A stretch of 64,000 nt of DNA from Elusimicrobia bacterium GWB2_63_16 (lineage in GTDB: Bacteria > Elusimicrobiota > Elusimicrobia > Elusimicrobiales > UBA9959): assembly GCA_001799715.1 (NCBI GenBank), contig MGTZ01000002.1, positions 67,265 to 131,264 on the forward strand, given 5' to 3'. The position numbers and the translations under genes are program-made. Positions 39,851 to 48,228 of the stretch are shown here, piece by piece. The notes beneath the pieces were generated by a model. That model was not told the DNA's origin, did not search any database, and worked only from the letters and a program-made list of their open reading frames with translations. Numbering within the stretch: position 1 is the stretch's first letter; every line of letters begins with the position of its first letter.

Positions 39851-41674
39851 TTGAAAAACAAACTTAAATTACTCTCCCTGTCCGTTGCGCTGCTGCTGCC
39901 GCAATACCTGCTGGCCGCGGCCGGCCCCGCCGCCGACCTGGTGCAGAAATGCCAGGACAACGTGGACAAGGCCAAGAAACAGCTCTCGCCGGCGGTGGCG
40001 CAGGAATGCGTGCAGAAGCTTACCGGTCCCGCGCTCACCGAACTCAAGAACGCGGACCCGGAAAAGGCCGCCACCATAATTTCCTACAACAACGCGCTGG
40101 TGGACTTTAAGAAGCTCACCTCCAACTACTCCGGCAAGTCGCTGGCCGAAGCGCTGGCGCGCGAGATGGAAGCCAGCGCCTGCGCCCTGTGCGACCTGGG
40201 CCTCGGCCCCCGGCCCGAGGCGGCTTTCTCCTGGCTGGAGACCAATTCCGGCGGCCGGCTGGAGACCGTGAAGCGCGCCGTGCGCACCTGGGACGCGCTG
40301 GGCAACACCCGGACCTCTTCGCTGGCGGCCGAGACCGAAAAATATTCCAAGGACGCCTGGAACGGGCAGAAGATCATGGCGCGCTACGAACGCCTCTCCG
40401 CCTGGGCCCGCAAGAATACCGACATCCTCACTCGCGCGCCCGCCGCCGCGGCCGCCAAGCCGGATTTCGCCGCGCTGGCCGACACGCTGCGCACCGACCT
40501 GGTGATGGACGGCGACGACTATTACGTGGACCAGCTGGACTCGCTGGCCCTCAACGCCGCCAAGGCGGCCCCGGCCGGCGCCGCCGCCGCGGCCAAGAAG
40601 GACAAGGCCACGGCCGAAACCGCGAAGAAGACGGCCGCCCTCAAGGGGCGCAGCGCCTCCGAGCAGAAGGATTACCTGGACGTCACTTTCGACAACGCCA
40701 GGCCCGGTTCGGGCGTGCCCGCCGTGGAGACCGGGGGCGGCGCCAAGTTCACGCCGGTGCCGATCACGCCCGAGCAGGCGGCCCAGCTCTCCGCCAAAAT
40801 GGGCACCGTGAAGGACGGCAAGTTCACCGGCTACCTGGCCGACGAGGTGCGCGGCACCAAGGCCGGGGACGAGGTGTCAGCCTTCTTCGCCGATAAGACT
40901 TACGCCAAAAAAGGCAGCAACGCGCTCAACCTGAAGTTCGAGAAAGGCACCGGCGACCTCGCCGGGGCGCTCGGCTGGTGGAGCGGCGACAAGAAGACCA
41001 CCACCGTGAATACCGACCTGGTGGACGACTACTGCGCCGGCAAGAAGATCACTCCGGCCCAGATGCTCAAGAGCGACGAACACCTTAAGGGCGTGGCCCG
41101 CTACGTGGCCCCGAACTTCGTGCACGAGACCACTCACCAGCGCCAGGACGCCTGGGCTTCAAGCAACGGCCTGGACTATATAAAGTACCGGGGCGGCAGC
41201 ACCGGCCAGCCCTACCAGATGGAGATGGAGACCGAGGCCTTCTCCATGCAGGCCGCTTTCTCCGCCGAGAAGGCCAAGAAGGCCGGACCCGCCTACCTGG
41301 CGCAGATCTCGCCATCGCACCGGGCCAACGCCGAGCGCTTCATGGAAGACGGCGTGGACGCCATGCGCGTCGAGAAGCATAAGCTCTATACCGGCATCTC
41401 CTCCATGGAAGGCGCCTCGGCGCAGGAGTTCAAGAAAGCGCAGGGCGCCGCCTCGTACGTGAAGCTGCTCGAGGACAAGAAGCGCTCTAATCCCGCCGGC
41501 ATGACAGAGAAGGAACTGGCGGACCTGAAGCTCTACCGCGAGGCCATGGACAGCCGCTTCAAGTGGTACACGATGGTGCAGCAGAAGTCCGCGGCCGACG
41601 AGCGCAAGCTGCTTGAGTGGCGCGAGGGCTTCGACGCGCCGGCGGTTTCGGTCGTGCCCAAGCCGGGCGCCTGA
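39851..41674 (+). CDS. secreted protein with an HExxH metallopeptidase motif
   Basis: TTG at 39851 with GAGG 8 nt upstream is the likely start; no ATG fits. The protein has 607 residues and a signal (L-S-L-S-V-A-L-L-L-P-Q-Y-L-L-A-A-A). The motif F-V-H425-E-T-T-H429-Q-R-Q is a gluzincin-type zinc site, with E-M-E-T-E-A-F about 40 residues on giving a possible third ligand (Glu). The N-terminal half is helical and has five Cys in total (C-Q-D, E-C-V, C-A-L-C, Y-C-A). An Ala/Lys-rich linker is near residue 245. I do not know the family. A protease is possible. Its close companion (41697) has no such motif. Confidence 0.68.
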   Translation: MKNKLKLLSLSVALLLPQYLLAAAGPAADLVQKCQDNVDKAKKQLSPAVAQECVQKLTGPALTELKNADPEKAATIISYNNALVDFKKLTSNYSGKSLAEALAREMEASACALCDLGLGPRPEAAFSWLETNSGGRLETVKRAVRTWDALGNTRTSSLAAETEKYSKDAWNGQKIMARYERLSAWARKNTDILTRAPAAAAAKPDFAALADTLRTDLVMDGDDYYVDQLDSLALNAAKAAPAGAAAAAKKDKATAETAKKTAALKGRSASEQKDYLDVTFDNARPGSGVPAVETGGGAKFTPVPITPEQAAQLSAKMGTVKDGKFTGYLADEVRGTKAGDEVSAFFADKTYAKKGSNALNLKFEKGTGDLAGALGWWSGDKKTTTVNTDLVDDYCAGKKITPAQMLKSDEHLKGVARYVAPNFVHETTHQRQDAWASSNGLDYIKYRGGSTGQPYQMEMETEAFSMQAAFSAEKAKKAGPAYLAQISPSHRANAERFMEDGVDAMRVEKHKLYTGISSMEGASAQEFKKAQGAASYVKLLEDKKRSNPAGMTEKELADLKLYREAMDSRFKWYTMVQQKSAADERKLLEWREGFDAPAVSVVPKPGA

Positions 41675-41696
41675 CCGCGGTTTTAAGGGAAACAAC

Positions 41697-42278
41697 ATGA
41701 GAAAAATACTGGCACTGGCAGTTCTGCTCGCCCCCGCGGCGGCCCTGGCGGCCGACGCCGGCAAGGAGGCCGGGATGACGCATACCGAGAGGGGCTATTT
41801 CGAGGTCCGGTTCCCGGCCGGCTGGGAGAAGACGGAAGCGGCTTTCGGCCTTTCCGACGCCGAGAAGAAGGTCTACGGCGCCGAATGCTCCGGCGAGCGC
41901 GACGCCGACGGCCTGGCGCCCAGGATCTCGGTGCGCTACTACGCGCCGGGCAACCTGCTGCACAAGACCGCCGAGAAATTCATCCGCACCCATTCCCGCC
42001 CGGCCCTCGGCGCGGCGCTGGACGGCCAGCAGTACGGCCCCGTGAAGAAGGGGTTGGCGGGCCGGCAGTACGCGCAGGTCTTCGACCGGAAGATCTTCGA
42101 GTTCACGCCGCAGGAGAGCCTGAAGCCCAGGAAGATCGCCGTGTACGAAAAATTCCACGTGGTGCCAGTGAAGGACGGCTTCTTCGTGCTGCGCTATACC
42201 GCGCCGGCCGCCCGCGCCAAGGCGCACCTGAAGGACTACGAGGCCGCGGTGGCTTCGTTCAAACCGCTGAACCGCTAG
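41697..42278 (+). CDS. hypothetical secreted protein
   Basis: From the ATG at 41697 (AAGGGA 6 nt upstream) the protein has 193 residues. The signal peptide A-L-A-V-L-L-A-P-A-A-A-L-A ends near residue 19. The mature part, G-Y-F-E-V-R-F-P-A-G-W-E-K then F-V-L-R-Y-T-A-P, resembles the small periplasmic PsbP/DUF1795-type fold where a hydrophobic F-P-A-G-W opens the domain. It lies 22 nt after the HExxH gene and before a terminator, so the two are probably co-expressed. Function unknown. Confidence 0.65.
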   Translation: MRKILALAVLLAPAAALAADAGKEAGMTHTERGYFEVRFPAGWEKTEAAFGLSDAEKKVYGAECSGERDADGLAPRISVRYYAPGNLLHKTAEKFIRTHSRPALGAALDGQQYGPVKKGLAGRQYAQVFDRKIFEFTPQESLKPRKIAVYEKFHVVPVKDGFFVLRYTAPAARAKAHLKDYEAAVASFKPLNR

Positions 42279-42297
42279 CCCGCGCCTGACCCGCCGC

Positions 42298-42328
42298 GAA
42301 AACCCCGGCCCTGCCGGGGTTTTTGTTT
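42298..42328 (+). terminator. intrinsic terminator
   Basis: AACCCCGGC pairs with GCCGGGGTT around CCT, with a T-rich tail (TTTTTGTTT). Confidence 0.85.
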
Positions 42329-42335
42329 GCCCCTT

Positions 42336-42344
42336 TTGTATAAT
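42336..42344 (+). promoter_or_regulatory. leaderless-type -10 element of the kinase/RapZ gene
   Basis: TTGTATAAT at 42336-42344 ends 6 nt before the ATG at 42351. Confidence 0.6.
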
Positions 42345-42350
42345 TGGGCT

Positions 42351-43808
42351 ATGCCGCCAAAGAACCAGGAAAAAGAGATCTCCGACCCCAAGGCCCAGGC
42401 CGAGGCCCAGCTCCGGGCCATGTACCGCAAGACCTTCGGCCGCGAGCCGGAGAGCTTCGAGCCCCTGCGCGAGGACGGTTCGGCGCGCCGCCTGTACCGC
42501 ATGCGCGACGGGAGCCGCTCGGCGATAGGCGCCTACGGGCCGGACAAACTGGAGAACCGCGCCTTCCTGGAATTCTCCCGCCATTTCCGCGCCGCCCGGC
42601 TGCCCGTACCGGAGATCTACGCCGAGGACCAGGCGCAGGGCTTCTACCTGGAAGAAGACCTGGGCAGCACCACGCTCTTCGAGTTCCTGTCCGCCGAACG
42701 CAAAGGAGCCGAGATCCCCGCGACGGTGGAGGACGCTTACAAGAAGGTGCTGGGCTGGCTGCCGCGCTTCCAGGAGCAGGTGCGGCTCGGCCTGGACCTG
42801 AAGTTCTGCTATCCCCGGGCCGCCTTCGACCGGCAGAGCATCATGTGGGACCTGAACTATTTCAAGTACTATTTCCTGAAGCTGGCCAAGATCCCGTTCA
42901 ACGAGGCCAAACTGGAGGAGGACTTCTCCCGCTTCGCCGATTTCCTGCTGGAGGCGCCGGCCGAGTGCTTCCTGTACCGCGACTTCCAGAGCCGCAACAT
43001 CATGCTGCGCGGCGGGGAGCCGTGGTTCATAGACTACCAGGGCGGCCGCCGCGGCGCGCCGCATTACGACGTGGCCTCGCTGCTCTACGACGCCAAGGCC
43101 GACCTGCCGCCCGAGTTCCGCACCACCCTGCGCAAGGCCTACGTGGAGGCCGCCGGGCTGAAAGAGAAAGAGTTCATGCGGCATTACCACGCCTTCGTCT
43201 ATATCCGCATCATGCAGGCGATGGGCGCCTACGGCCTGCGCGGCTTCTACGAGCGCAAGGCGCATTTCCTGGCCAGCGTGCCCTACGCCGTGCGCAACCT
43301 GGAATGGCTGCTGCGGCAGGCCGAGCCCGAGGTCAGCGTGCCCGAGCTGACCGCCTGCTTCAAGCGCATCGCCGCCTCCTCCTACCTGCGCCAGTTCGGC
43401 CGGACCAAACTGGGCCTGACCGTGCGGATCATGAGCTTCTCCTACAAGAACGGCGTGCCGCTCGACGACCGCGGCCACGGCGGCGGCTATGTGTTCGACT
43501 GCCGCGCGCTGCCCAACCCCGGCCGCCACGCCGAGTACGCGCAGCTCACCGGGCGCGACAAGCCCGTCATCGACTTCCTGCAGAAGGAGCCAGAGGTGGC
43601 CAAATTCCTCGAGAACGTGTTCGCCCTGACCGACATGAGCGTCGAGAACTACCAGTCGCGCAATTTCAGCTCGCTCTCGGCGGCCTTCGGCTGCACCGGC
43701 GGGCGCCACCGCTCCGTCTACTGCGCCGAGGCGCTGGCCGAGCGGCTGAAGAAGAAGTACGGCGTGCGCGTGGAGCTGTCGCACAGAGAGATCGGGGCGG
43801 CCAAATGA
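42351..43808 (+). CDS. AmgK-like sugar kinase fused to a RapZ C-terminal domain
   Basis: The protein has 485 residues. Residues about 15-330 form an aminoglycoside-phosphotransferase-type kinase (Y-L-E-E-D-L-G-S-T-T-L-F; catalytic loop C-F-L-Y-R-D-F-Q-S-R-N-I-M; F-I-D-Y-Q-G-G-R-R-G). Those residues fit AmgK, the MurNAc/GlcNAc anomeric kinase. From about 350 a RapZ C-terminal domain follows: F-S-Y-K-N-G-V-P, V-F-D-C-R-A-L-P-N-P-G, T-G-R-D-K-P-V, and G-C-T-G-G-R-H-R-S-V. In RapZ this part senses glucosamine-6-phosphate. The gene overlaps a MurU-like nucleotidyltransferase by 4 nt, so the set probably recycles cell-wall sugars to UDP-MurNAc/UDP-GlcNAc, with the RapZ part acting as a sensor. Confidence 0.86.
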   Translation: MPPKNQEKEISDPKAQAEAQLRAMYRKTFGREPESFEPLREDGSARRLYRMRDGSRSAIGAYGPDKLENRAFLEFSRHFRAARLPVPEIYAEDQAQGFYLEEDLGSTTLFEFLSAERKGAEIPATVEDAYKKVLGWLPRFQEQVRLGLDLKFCYPRAAFDRQSIMWDLNYFKYYFLKLAKIPFNEAKLEEDFSRFADFLLEAPAECFLYRDFQSRNIMLRGGEPWFIDYQGGRRGAPHYDVASLLYDAKADLPPEFRTTLRKAYVEAAGLKEKEFMRHYHAFVYIRIMQAMGAYGLRGFYERKAHFLASVPYAVRNLEWLLRQAEPEVSVPELTACFKRIAASSYLRQFGRTKLGLTVRIMSFSYKNGVPLDDRGHGGGYVFDCRALPNPGRHAEYAQLTGRDKPVIDFLQKEPEVAKFLENVFALTDMSVENYQSRNFSSLSAAFGCTGGRHRSVYCAEALAERLKKKYGVRVELSHREIGAAK

Positions 43809-44515
43809 AAGCCATCGTGTTCGCGGCGGGCCTCGGCCTCCGCCTGCGCCCGCTGACCGACAGCCTGCCCAAGGCCCTGGTCGACGTGAACGGCGCGCCC
43901 ATGCTGGAGCTGGTCATCCGGCGCCTGGCCGCGGCGGGCGTGACCGGCCTGGTGGTCAACACCCACCACTTCCACGAAAAGATCGCGGCCTTCCTCGCGG
44001 CCAGGAATAATTTCGGCCTGGACATAGCCTTGTCGCGCGAGGAGGGTTTTCCGCTCGAGACCGGCGGGGGACTGAAGAAGGCGGCTCCGCTGCTGGCCGG
44101 CAGCGAACCGTTCTTCGCCTACAACGCCGACGTCTACTCCACGCTGGACCTGCGCGCTCTTTACGCGGCGCACAGGGCCTCCGGGGCCCTGGCCACGCTG
44201 GCGGTGCGCGAGCGCCCCTCCCGCCGCCGTCTATTGTTCGATTCTAACCTGAACCTGAGGGGGCGCGAGGGGGAGGCGGCCCCGGCCGGCCTGCGGCCGC
44301 TGGCCTTCAGCGGCATACAGGTGATCTCTCCCGCCTTCCTGGGAAAAATGACGGAAAGCGGCGTCTTTTCCATCACGCCGGTGCACCTGCGCCTGGCCGC
44401 GGCCGGCGAACCGATAAAGGGTTTCGAGGACGCCTCGGATTTCTGGTGCGACATCGGCGACCCGGCCCGCCTGGAGACGGTGCGCGAGCGCGCCTCGGTT
44501 GACTTTCCCCGGTAA
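43805..44515 (+). CDS. MurU-like sugar-1-phosphate nucleotidyltransferase
   Basis: The protein has 236 residues, typical for MurU. V-F-A-A-G-L-G-L-R-L-R-P-L-T-D-S-L-P-K-A-L is the nucleotide-binding signature; E-T-G-G-G-L-K-K-A, Y-N-A-D-V (metal-binding Asp) and F-W-C-D-I-G-D follow. It would transfer UMP to MurNAc- or GlcNAc-1-phosphate made by the upstream kinase. The ATG at 43805 overlaps the kinase stop (ATGA). Confidence 0.86.
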   Translation: MKAIVFAAGLGLRLRPLTDSLPKALVDVNGAPMLELVIRRLAAAGVTGLVVNTHHFHEKIAAFLAARNNFGLDIALSREEGFPLETGGGLKKAAPLLAGSEPFFAYNADVYSTLDLRALYAAHRASGALATLAVRERPSRRRLLFDSNLNLRGREGEAAPAGLRPLAFSGIQVISPAFLGKMTESGVFSITPVHLRLAAAGEPIKGFEDASDFWCDIGDPARLETVRERASVDFPR

Positions 44516-44527
44516 GATATATAGATT
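44499..44527 (+). promoter_or_regulatory. promoter of the alpha/beta-hydrolase gene
   Basis: TTGACT at 44499-44504, 17-bp spacer, TAGATT at 44522-44527, and 6 nt to the ATG at 44534. No ribosome binding site is seen. Confidence 0.55.
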
Positions 44528-44533
44528 AAGAAT

Positions 44534-45556
44534 ATGACCAGCCTGCTATCCGCGCTTCTTTTGACTTTCTTCGCCGCCGCGGCCGCCGCTATGCCGGCTC
44601 CCTGTTTCGACACCGCCGCCCCCTGCCTGGCCGCGCAGGACGCGCCCGCCCCGGCCCCCGAGGCGTCCCTGCCCGAGGCCCAGGGCCGCGGCCGGCCCGT
44701 GGTGATCTCCATCGTGGGCGTGGACTTCGCCGAGGTGGGCATAGGCAAGCTGGAACTGGCCTATTTTAAAAAGATCATACAGTACTTCAAGCCGGGCAAG
44801 ACCGTGGACGCCGCCCTGTTCGACTCGCGCATGGCCGCCGTGCGCGAGGACGAGCAGCTCAACGAGGCTTACAAGCGCCTCCCCGACGATTACCTGGACG
44901 CCCGCCTGCGCGAGACGCTGCCGCCCGGCGGCTACGAGATAGTGCCGGTGCGCTGGTCGCGCGACCCCGACGAGAGCGAGGCCGCCGTGCCGCTGGTGGA
45001 GGCCGCGATAAAGCGCATCTGCGCCTCCGCCAAAGCGCAGGGCCGCCCGGTCTACCTGGTGGCGCACAGCTGGGGCACCGTGCTGGCGCATACGGCGCTG
45101 CACCGCCTGGCCGCCGCCGCCCCGGAGGCGCACGTGGACAAGTTCATTACGCTGGGCTCGCCGCTGGTGCCCGGCCACTGGTGGCTGCAGATCTTCGTCG
45201 ACGCGCAGGTGGGGGCGGGGCAGCTGCAGCAGTACGTGAAAAAGCCCGCCAACGCCGGCTACTGGCTGAACCTCTGGGCCGGCAACGATTTTTTTTCGAA
45301 CGAGATCGGAGCCGCGGACCGGAACCTGCGGCAGGACGGTTTTACCTCCGAGCTGGAGCGGCGCGTGAAGAAGGCCGCCGAGGCGGACCACTCGCTGCGC
45401 CCGGCCGCGCTGCGCGACCTGTTCTTCCTCAAGAGCCTCAAGACCTGGCATTTCGCCTACATCTACGATTTCAAGATCTTCCTGAAGACGCTGCGCGAGA
45501 ACCACGAGCGCGCGATCTTCGGCCCCGCGGTCTCCGCCGAGCTGGCCCGCCCATGA
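44534..45556 (+). CDS. secreted alpha/beta-hydrolase (lipase-like)
   Basis: The protein has 340 residues. The signal region L-L-S-A-L-L-L-T-F-F-A-A-A-A-A-A ends near residue 20. The nucleophile elbow is V-A-H-S179-W-G-T-V-L-A-H, a serine hydrolase G-x-S-x-G variant with Ala at the first position. I-T-L-G-S-P-L-V-P-G-H-W follows, as in lipases; a candidate Asp is in W-A-G-N-D-F-F, and the His may be in K-T-W-H-F-A. It probably cleaves an ester at the cell surface. It overlaps the YhcH-like gene by 4 nt. Confidence 0.72.
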   Translation: MTSLLSALLLTFFAAAAAAMPAPCFDTAAPCLAAQDAPAPAPEASLPEAQGRGRPVVISIVGVDFAEVGIGKLELAYFKKIIQYFKPGKTVDAALFDSRMAAVREDEQLNEAYKRLPDDYLDARLRETLPPGGYEIVPVRWSRDPDESEAAVPLVEAAIKRICASAKAQGRPVYLVAHSWGTVLAHTALHRLAAAAPEAHVDKFITLGSPLVPGHWWLQIFVDAQVGAGQLQQYVKKPANAGYWLNLWAGNDFFSNEIGAADRNLRQDGFTSELERRVKKAAEADHSLRPAALRDLFFLKSLKTWHFAYIYDFKIFLKTLRENHERAIFGPAVSAELARP

Positions 45557-46011
45557 TAGCCGTGCCCCTGGTCCTCGCCGACAGGCAGGCCCCGGCGCTG
45601 CCCGGCCTGGACCTGGCGCTGGCTTTCCTGCGCCGCCCGGACGCCGCCGGCCTGCCCGACGGCAGGTACGAGATAGACGGGGAGCGGGTCTTCGCCCTGG
45701 TGCAGCGCTACGAGACCGCGGCGGGCGAGCCGCGCTTCGAGGCGCACCGCCGCTACGCCGACGTGCAGTACCTGGCCGCCGGCTGCGAGGCCATAGCCGC
45801 CGCGCCGCTGGCCGCGCTGGCCGTGACCGAGGCCTACGACGCCGTCAGGGACGTCTGTTTCGGCTCCGTGCCGGCGGACCGCGCCTCGCGGCTCACGCTG
45901 GCAGCCGGCGAGCTGGCCATACTTTACCCCGAGGACGCGCACGCGCCCCGGCTGGCCGCGGGAACTCCCGCGCCGGTGACCAAGATAGTAGTCAAAGTGG
46001 AGATAAAATGA
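45553..46011 (+). CDS. YhcH/YjgK/YiaL-family protein
   Basis: The protein has 152 residues, normal for the family. The pattern Y-E-I-D-G-E-R-V-F-A-L-V-Q-R-Y, F-E-A-H-R-R-Y-A-D-V-Q-Y-L-A-A-G, then L-A-I-L-Y-P-E-D-A-H-A-P and V-T-K-I-V-V-K-V is the cupin-like DUF386 fold. The His in E-A-H and D-A-H and the Glu residues probably bind metal. Members act in sialic acid and other sugar metabolism, which fits the amino-sugar genes upstream. Overlaps both neighbours by 4 nt. Confidence 0.8.
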   Translation: MIAVPLVLADRQAPALPGLDLALAFLRRPDAAGLPDGRYEIDGERVFALVQRYETAAGEPRFEAHRRYADVQYLAAGCEAIAAAPLAALAVTEAYDAVRDVCFGSVPADRASRLTLAAGELAILYPEDAHAPRLAAGTPAPVTKIVVKVEIK

Positions 46012-46406
46012 CCCTTAAAGAACTGGTACGCGCTTCGATATGCGGCGAGATGGAAGACATAACCGGCTGCGAGACCGACGCCGAGGCCTTTCCCAAAGCC
46101 GTGGAAGTAGCCGCCTATCTGAACGCGCTGGCCGCGGAGAAGCGGGACCGCCTGCCGGACCTGGGCCGGATCTTCAAGGAGGGCACGGGTTTCCGCCAGC
46201 GCGCGAAGCACGTGTCCCGTTCCGTCGAGGCCGCGCTGCGCGCGCGCGCCCTGCGCGCCGAGAAGGCCACGGCCGTTTACGCGGCCCTGGTGCGGGTGAT
46301 GAACAAGCCTGAATACAAGGAAGCCATGAACGTGCTGGCCAATCGGGAACTGGCCATAGTGGCCGAACTTAAGAAACTGCTGGCGGAACTGAAGAAACCC
46401 GCCTGA
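46008..46406 (+). CDS. hypothetical small helical protein
   Basis: The protein has 132 residues, mostly charged helices (L-R-A-R-A-L-R-A-E-K-A-T-A; L-A-I-V-A-E-L-K-K-L-L-A-E-L-K-K). No signal, Cys motif or known domain is seen; the single C-G-E and G-C-E Cys lie near the N-terminus. It overlaps the YhcH-like gene by 4 nt and is the last gene of this operon. Function unknown. Confidence 0.6.
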   Translation: MTLKELVRASICGEMEDITGCETDAEAFPKAVEVAAYLNALAAEKRDRLPDLGRIFKEGTGFRQRAKHVSRSVEAALRARALRAEKATAVYAALVRVMNKPEYKEAMNVLANRELAIVAELKKLLAELKKPA

Positions 46407-46433
46407 TCCAAAAATCGAAGAGCGCCGCGCCGC

Positions 46434-46458
46434 GGGCCGTCCTTTAAGGGCGGCCCGC
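46434..46458. terminator. GC-rich hairpin between convergent genes
   Basis: CGGGCCG-TCC and GG-GCGGCCCG form a stem around TTTAA with TTTT shortly after. The right part overlaps the end of the minus-strand gene. Confidence 0.6.
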
Positions 46459-48153
46459 CGCTTTTGCCGCCTCCGCGCGCGCCAGGTTGGCGGCCGCGCT
46501 GGCCAGGCCGGGGGAAACGCGCAGCGCCCGGCGGAAGAGGCGCGCGGCGCCCTCGTAATCTCCGCGGCGGGCGAGCAGCACGCCGTAATCGTTGAGGGCC
46601 TCGGTGTTGGCCGGGTCGGCGGCCAGGAGGCGCTCGTAAAGGGGAGCGGCCTCGGCCGGCCTGCCGGCGGCGGCGTGTTCGCGCGCGGCCGCGAGCAGCG
46701 CCGGCGCGTAGCCGGGGTTGAGGTCCAGCGTGGCGCGCAGCGCCGCGGCGGCCTCCGCGCTCCGGCCCGAGCCGCGCAGCACGCTGTAGCGGTTGAAAAG
46801 CAGTTCGGGATCGCCGGGCCGGATGGCCAGGGCGGTCTTCAGCGCGGCCAGCGCCCCGTCCGGCTCGCCGGTCTTCCAGCGCGCCAGCGCCAGGCCGCTG
46901 AGATAGAGGTGGTCGCCGGGGGCGGCGGCGCTCACGCGCTCGAACAGCGCGCGGCTTTTGTCGAAGCGTCCCGCCAGGTAATACTCGCGCGCCAGGTTGT
47001 AGAGCATCGGCTTCGACGACGAGCGCAGCGCGGCGTGCTCGTAGAGCTCCAGGTCCGTGTCGCGCCGCGTCGTGTTCACGGCCGAGGCGGTAGCCAGCAC
47101 CAGCGCGGCCGCGGGAAAAAGCTTGCGCAGCGGGTGCAGGGCGTTCGCGGCCCACAGGAACAGCCCGGCGTTGGCGAGGTAGACCCAGTGGTCGAGCATC
47201 AGGTCGTTGGCGGCCAGCAGCGGGAACTTGGGCGCGAGGTTGAGCAGGTACCAGCCGGCGCAGAACAGCGCGGCGCGCGAGCCGCGCCGGTAGAGGAGGG
47301 CGGCCGCCGCTGCCAGCAGGACCGGCGCGGCCCAGGCCAGCAGGGCCGAATCCGGCTGCATACGGTGCGAGTGCATGCCGAAGGGCAGCAGCGCTTCCTT
47401 AAGATATACCAGAATGGCGGCCGGCACCTTGAGCAGCAGGCCGGAGGCCACCGGCCGCAGGCCGTGGGAGAACAGGCCCATGCCCAGTGCCGCGTGGCGG
47501 ATAAGGAGGTAGGCGGGCACTACCGCGAAAAACGGCAGGAGCTTTTTATATTCGGCCCGGTTTTTCCCCTGGTACCAGAGGCACAGGGCGGCCAGCGCAG
47601 GCGTGATCACCCCGTTCTCCTTGAAGCCGCAGGCGGCGAGGAAAAAGAGGAAGGAGGCCGCCGCGCGGCCCCGCACGAACAGCAGCAGCGAGGCGGCCGT
47701 GCAGGCGGCCGAGGCCAGCTCCGCCCTGCCCGCCACTATCAGCATCTGCTCGACGGCCGCGGGGTGCGCGGCCAGCAGCACCGAGGCCCAGAAGGCTCCG
47801 CCCCGGGGGAAGCCCAGCGCCAGCGCGAGGTAGAAGAAGAGGATGGCCGCCGCGGCGTGGAAGGCCAGGTTGGTCAGGTGGTAGCCGAAGGGGCGCAGGC
47901 CCCAGACCGCGAAGTCGGCCATGTTGCTGACGGTCTGCAGCGGCCGGTAATAGTTCAGCCCCTGGGCGAAAGGGTCGCCCTTGAAAGCGGAGGCCAGGTT
48001 GGCGGAGCTGACCGTCATGCGCGGGTTCTGCTCTATCATCCGGTGGTCGTCCCACAGGAAGCCGGCGCCCAGCGTGAGGCCGAAGGCGAGCAGGGCGGCC
48101 AGCGCTATGCCGGCCGGGGCCAGCGCGGCCCTGAGGTCGAGGTCTTTAGGCAC
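46444..48153 (-). CDS. polytopic membrane protein with C-terminal TPR repeats (TMTC/PMT-like)
   Basis: The GTG at 48153 is the likely start (569 residues); TTGTATAAT ends 6 nt upstream, inside any longer form. The N-terminal 350 residues hold about ten hydrophobic helices (A-L-A-A-L-L-A-F-G-L-T-L; A-A-A-I-L-F-F-Y-L-A-L-A-L). F-L-W-D-D-H-R-M-I early in the protein is like the D-D/D-x-H loop of TMTC and PMT glycosyltransferases. Four or more TPRs follow (L-Y-L-S-G-L-A-L-A-R-W-K; L-L-F-N-R-Y-S-V-L-R; A-L-N-D-Y-G-V-L-L-A-R-R-G). It may glycosylate envelope proteins; no certain substrate. Divergent from the methyltransferase, 75 bp apart. Confidence 0.78.
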   Translation of the reverse strand: MPKDLDLRAALAPAGIALAALLAFGLTLGAGFLWDDHRMIEQNPRMTVSSANLASAFKGDPFAQGLNYYRPLQTVSNMADFAVWGLRPFGYHLTNLAFHAAAAILFFYLALALGFPRGGAFWASVLLAAHPAAVEQMLIVAGRAELASAACTAASLLLFVRGRAAASFLFFLAACGFKENGVITPALAALCLWYQGKNRAEYKKLLPFFAVVPAYLLIRHAALGMGLFSHGLRPVASGLLLKVPAAILVYLKEALLPFGMHSHRMQPDSALLAWAAPVLLAAAAALLYRRGSRAALFCAGWYLLNLAPKFPLLAANDLMLDHWVYLANAGLFLWAANALHPLRKLFPAAALVLATASAVNTTRRDTDLELYEHAALRSSSKPMLYNLAREYYLAGRFDKSRALFERVSAAAPGDHLYLSGLALARWKTGEPDGALAALKTALAIRPGDPELLFNRYSVLRGSGRSAEAAAALRATLDLNPGYAPALLAAAREHAAAGRPAEAAPLYERLLAADPANTEALNDYGVLLARRGDYEGAARLFRRALRVSPGLASAAANLARAEAAKAAGRP

Positions 48154-48159
48154 GATGAA

Positions 48160-48168
48160 ATTATACAA
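48160..48168 (-). promoter_or_regulatory. leaderless-type -10 element of the TPR gene
   Basis: TTGTATAAT on the minus strand (48168 to 48160), 6 nt before the GTG at 48153-48151. Confidence 0.6.
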
Positions 48169-48216
48169 GATGTCCCCGGCACCCGCTCCGCCCGGCGGGC
48201 CCGGGATGTAAAAAGG

Positions 48217-48222
48217 TAAAAT
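48217..48222 (+). promoter_or_regulatory. leaderless-type -10 element of the methyltransferase gene
   Basis: TAAAAT at 48217-48222 ends 6 nt before the ATG at 48229; no ribosome binding site lies between. Confidence 0.5.
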
Positions 48223-48228
48223 ATCTAC

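Noticed and set aside
42344..44515. 723-codon frame joining the kinase region to the MurU-like gene
   Set aside because: Only its last third is real (43805-44515). Before that it is out of frame with the kinase/RapZ protein.
46675..48219. 514-codon plus-strand frame opposite the TPR membrane protein
   Set aside because: Low-complexity Arg/Gly/Gln content and no family; the minus frame has clear helices, TPRs and a promoter.
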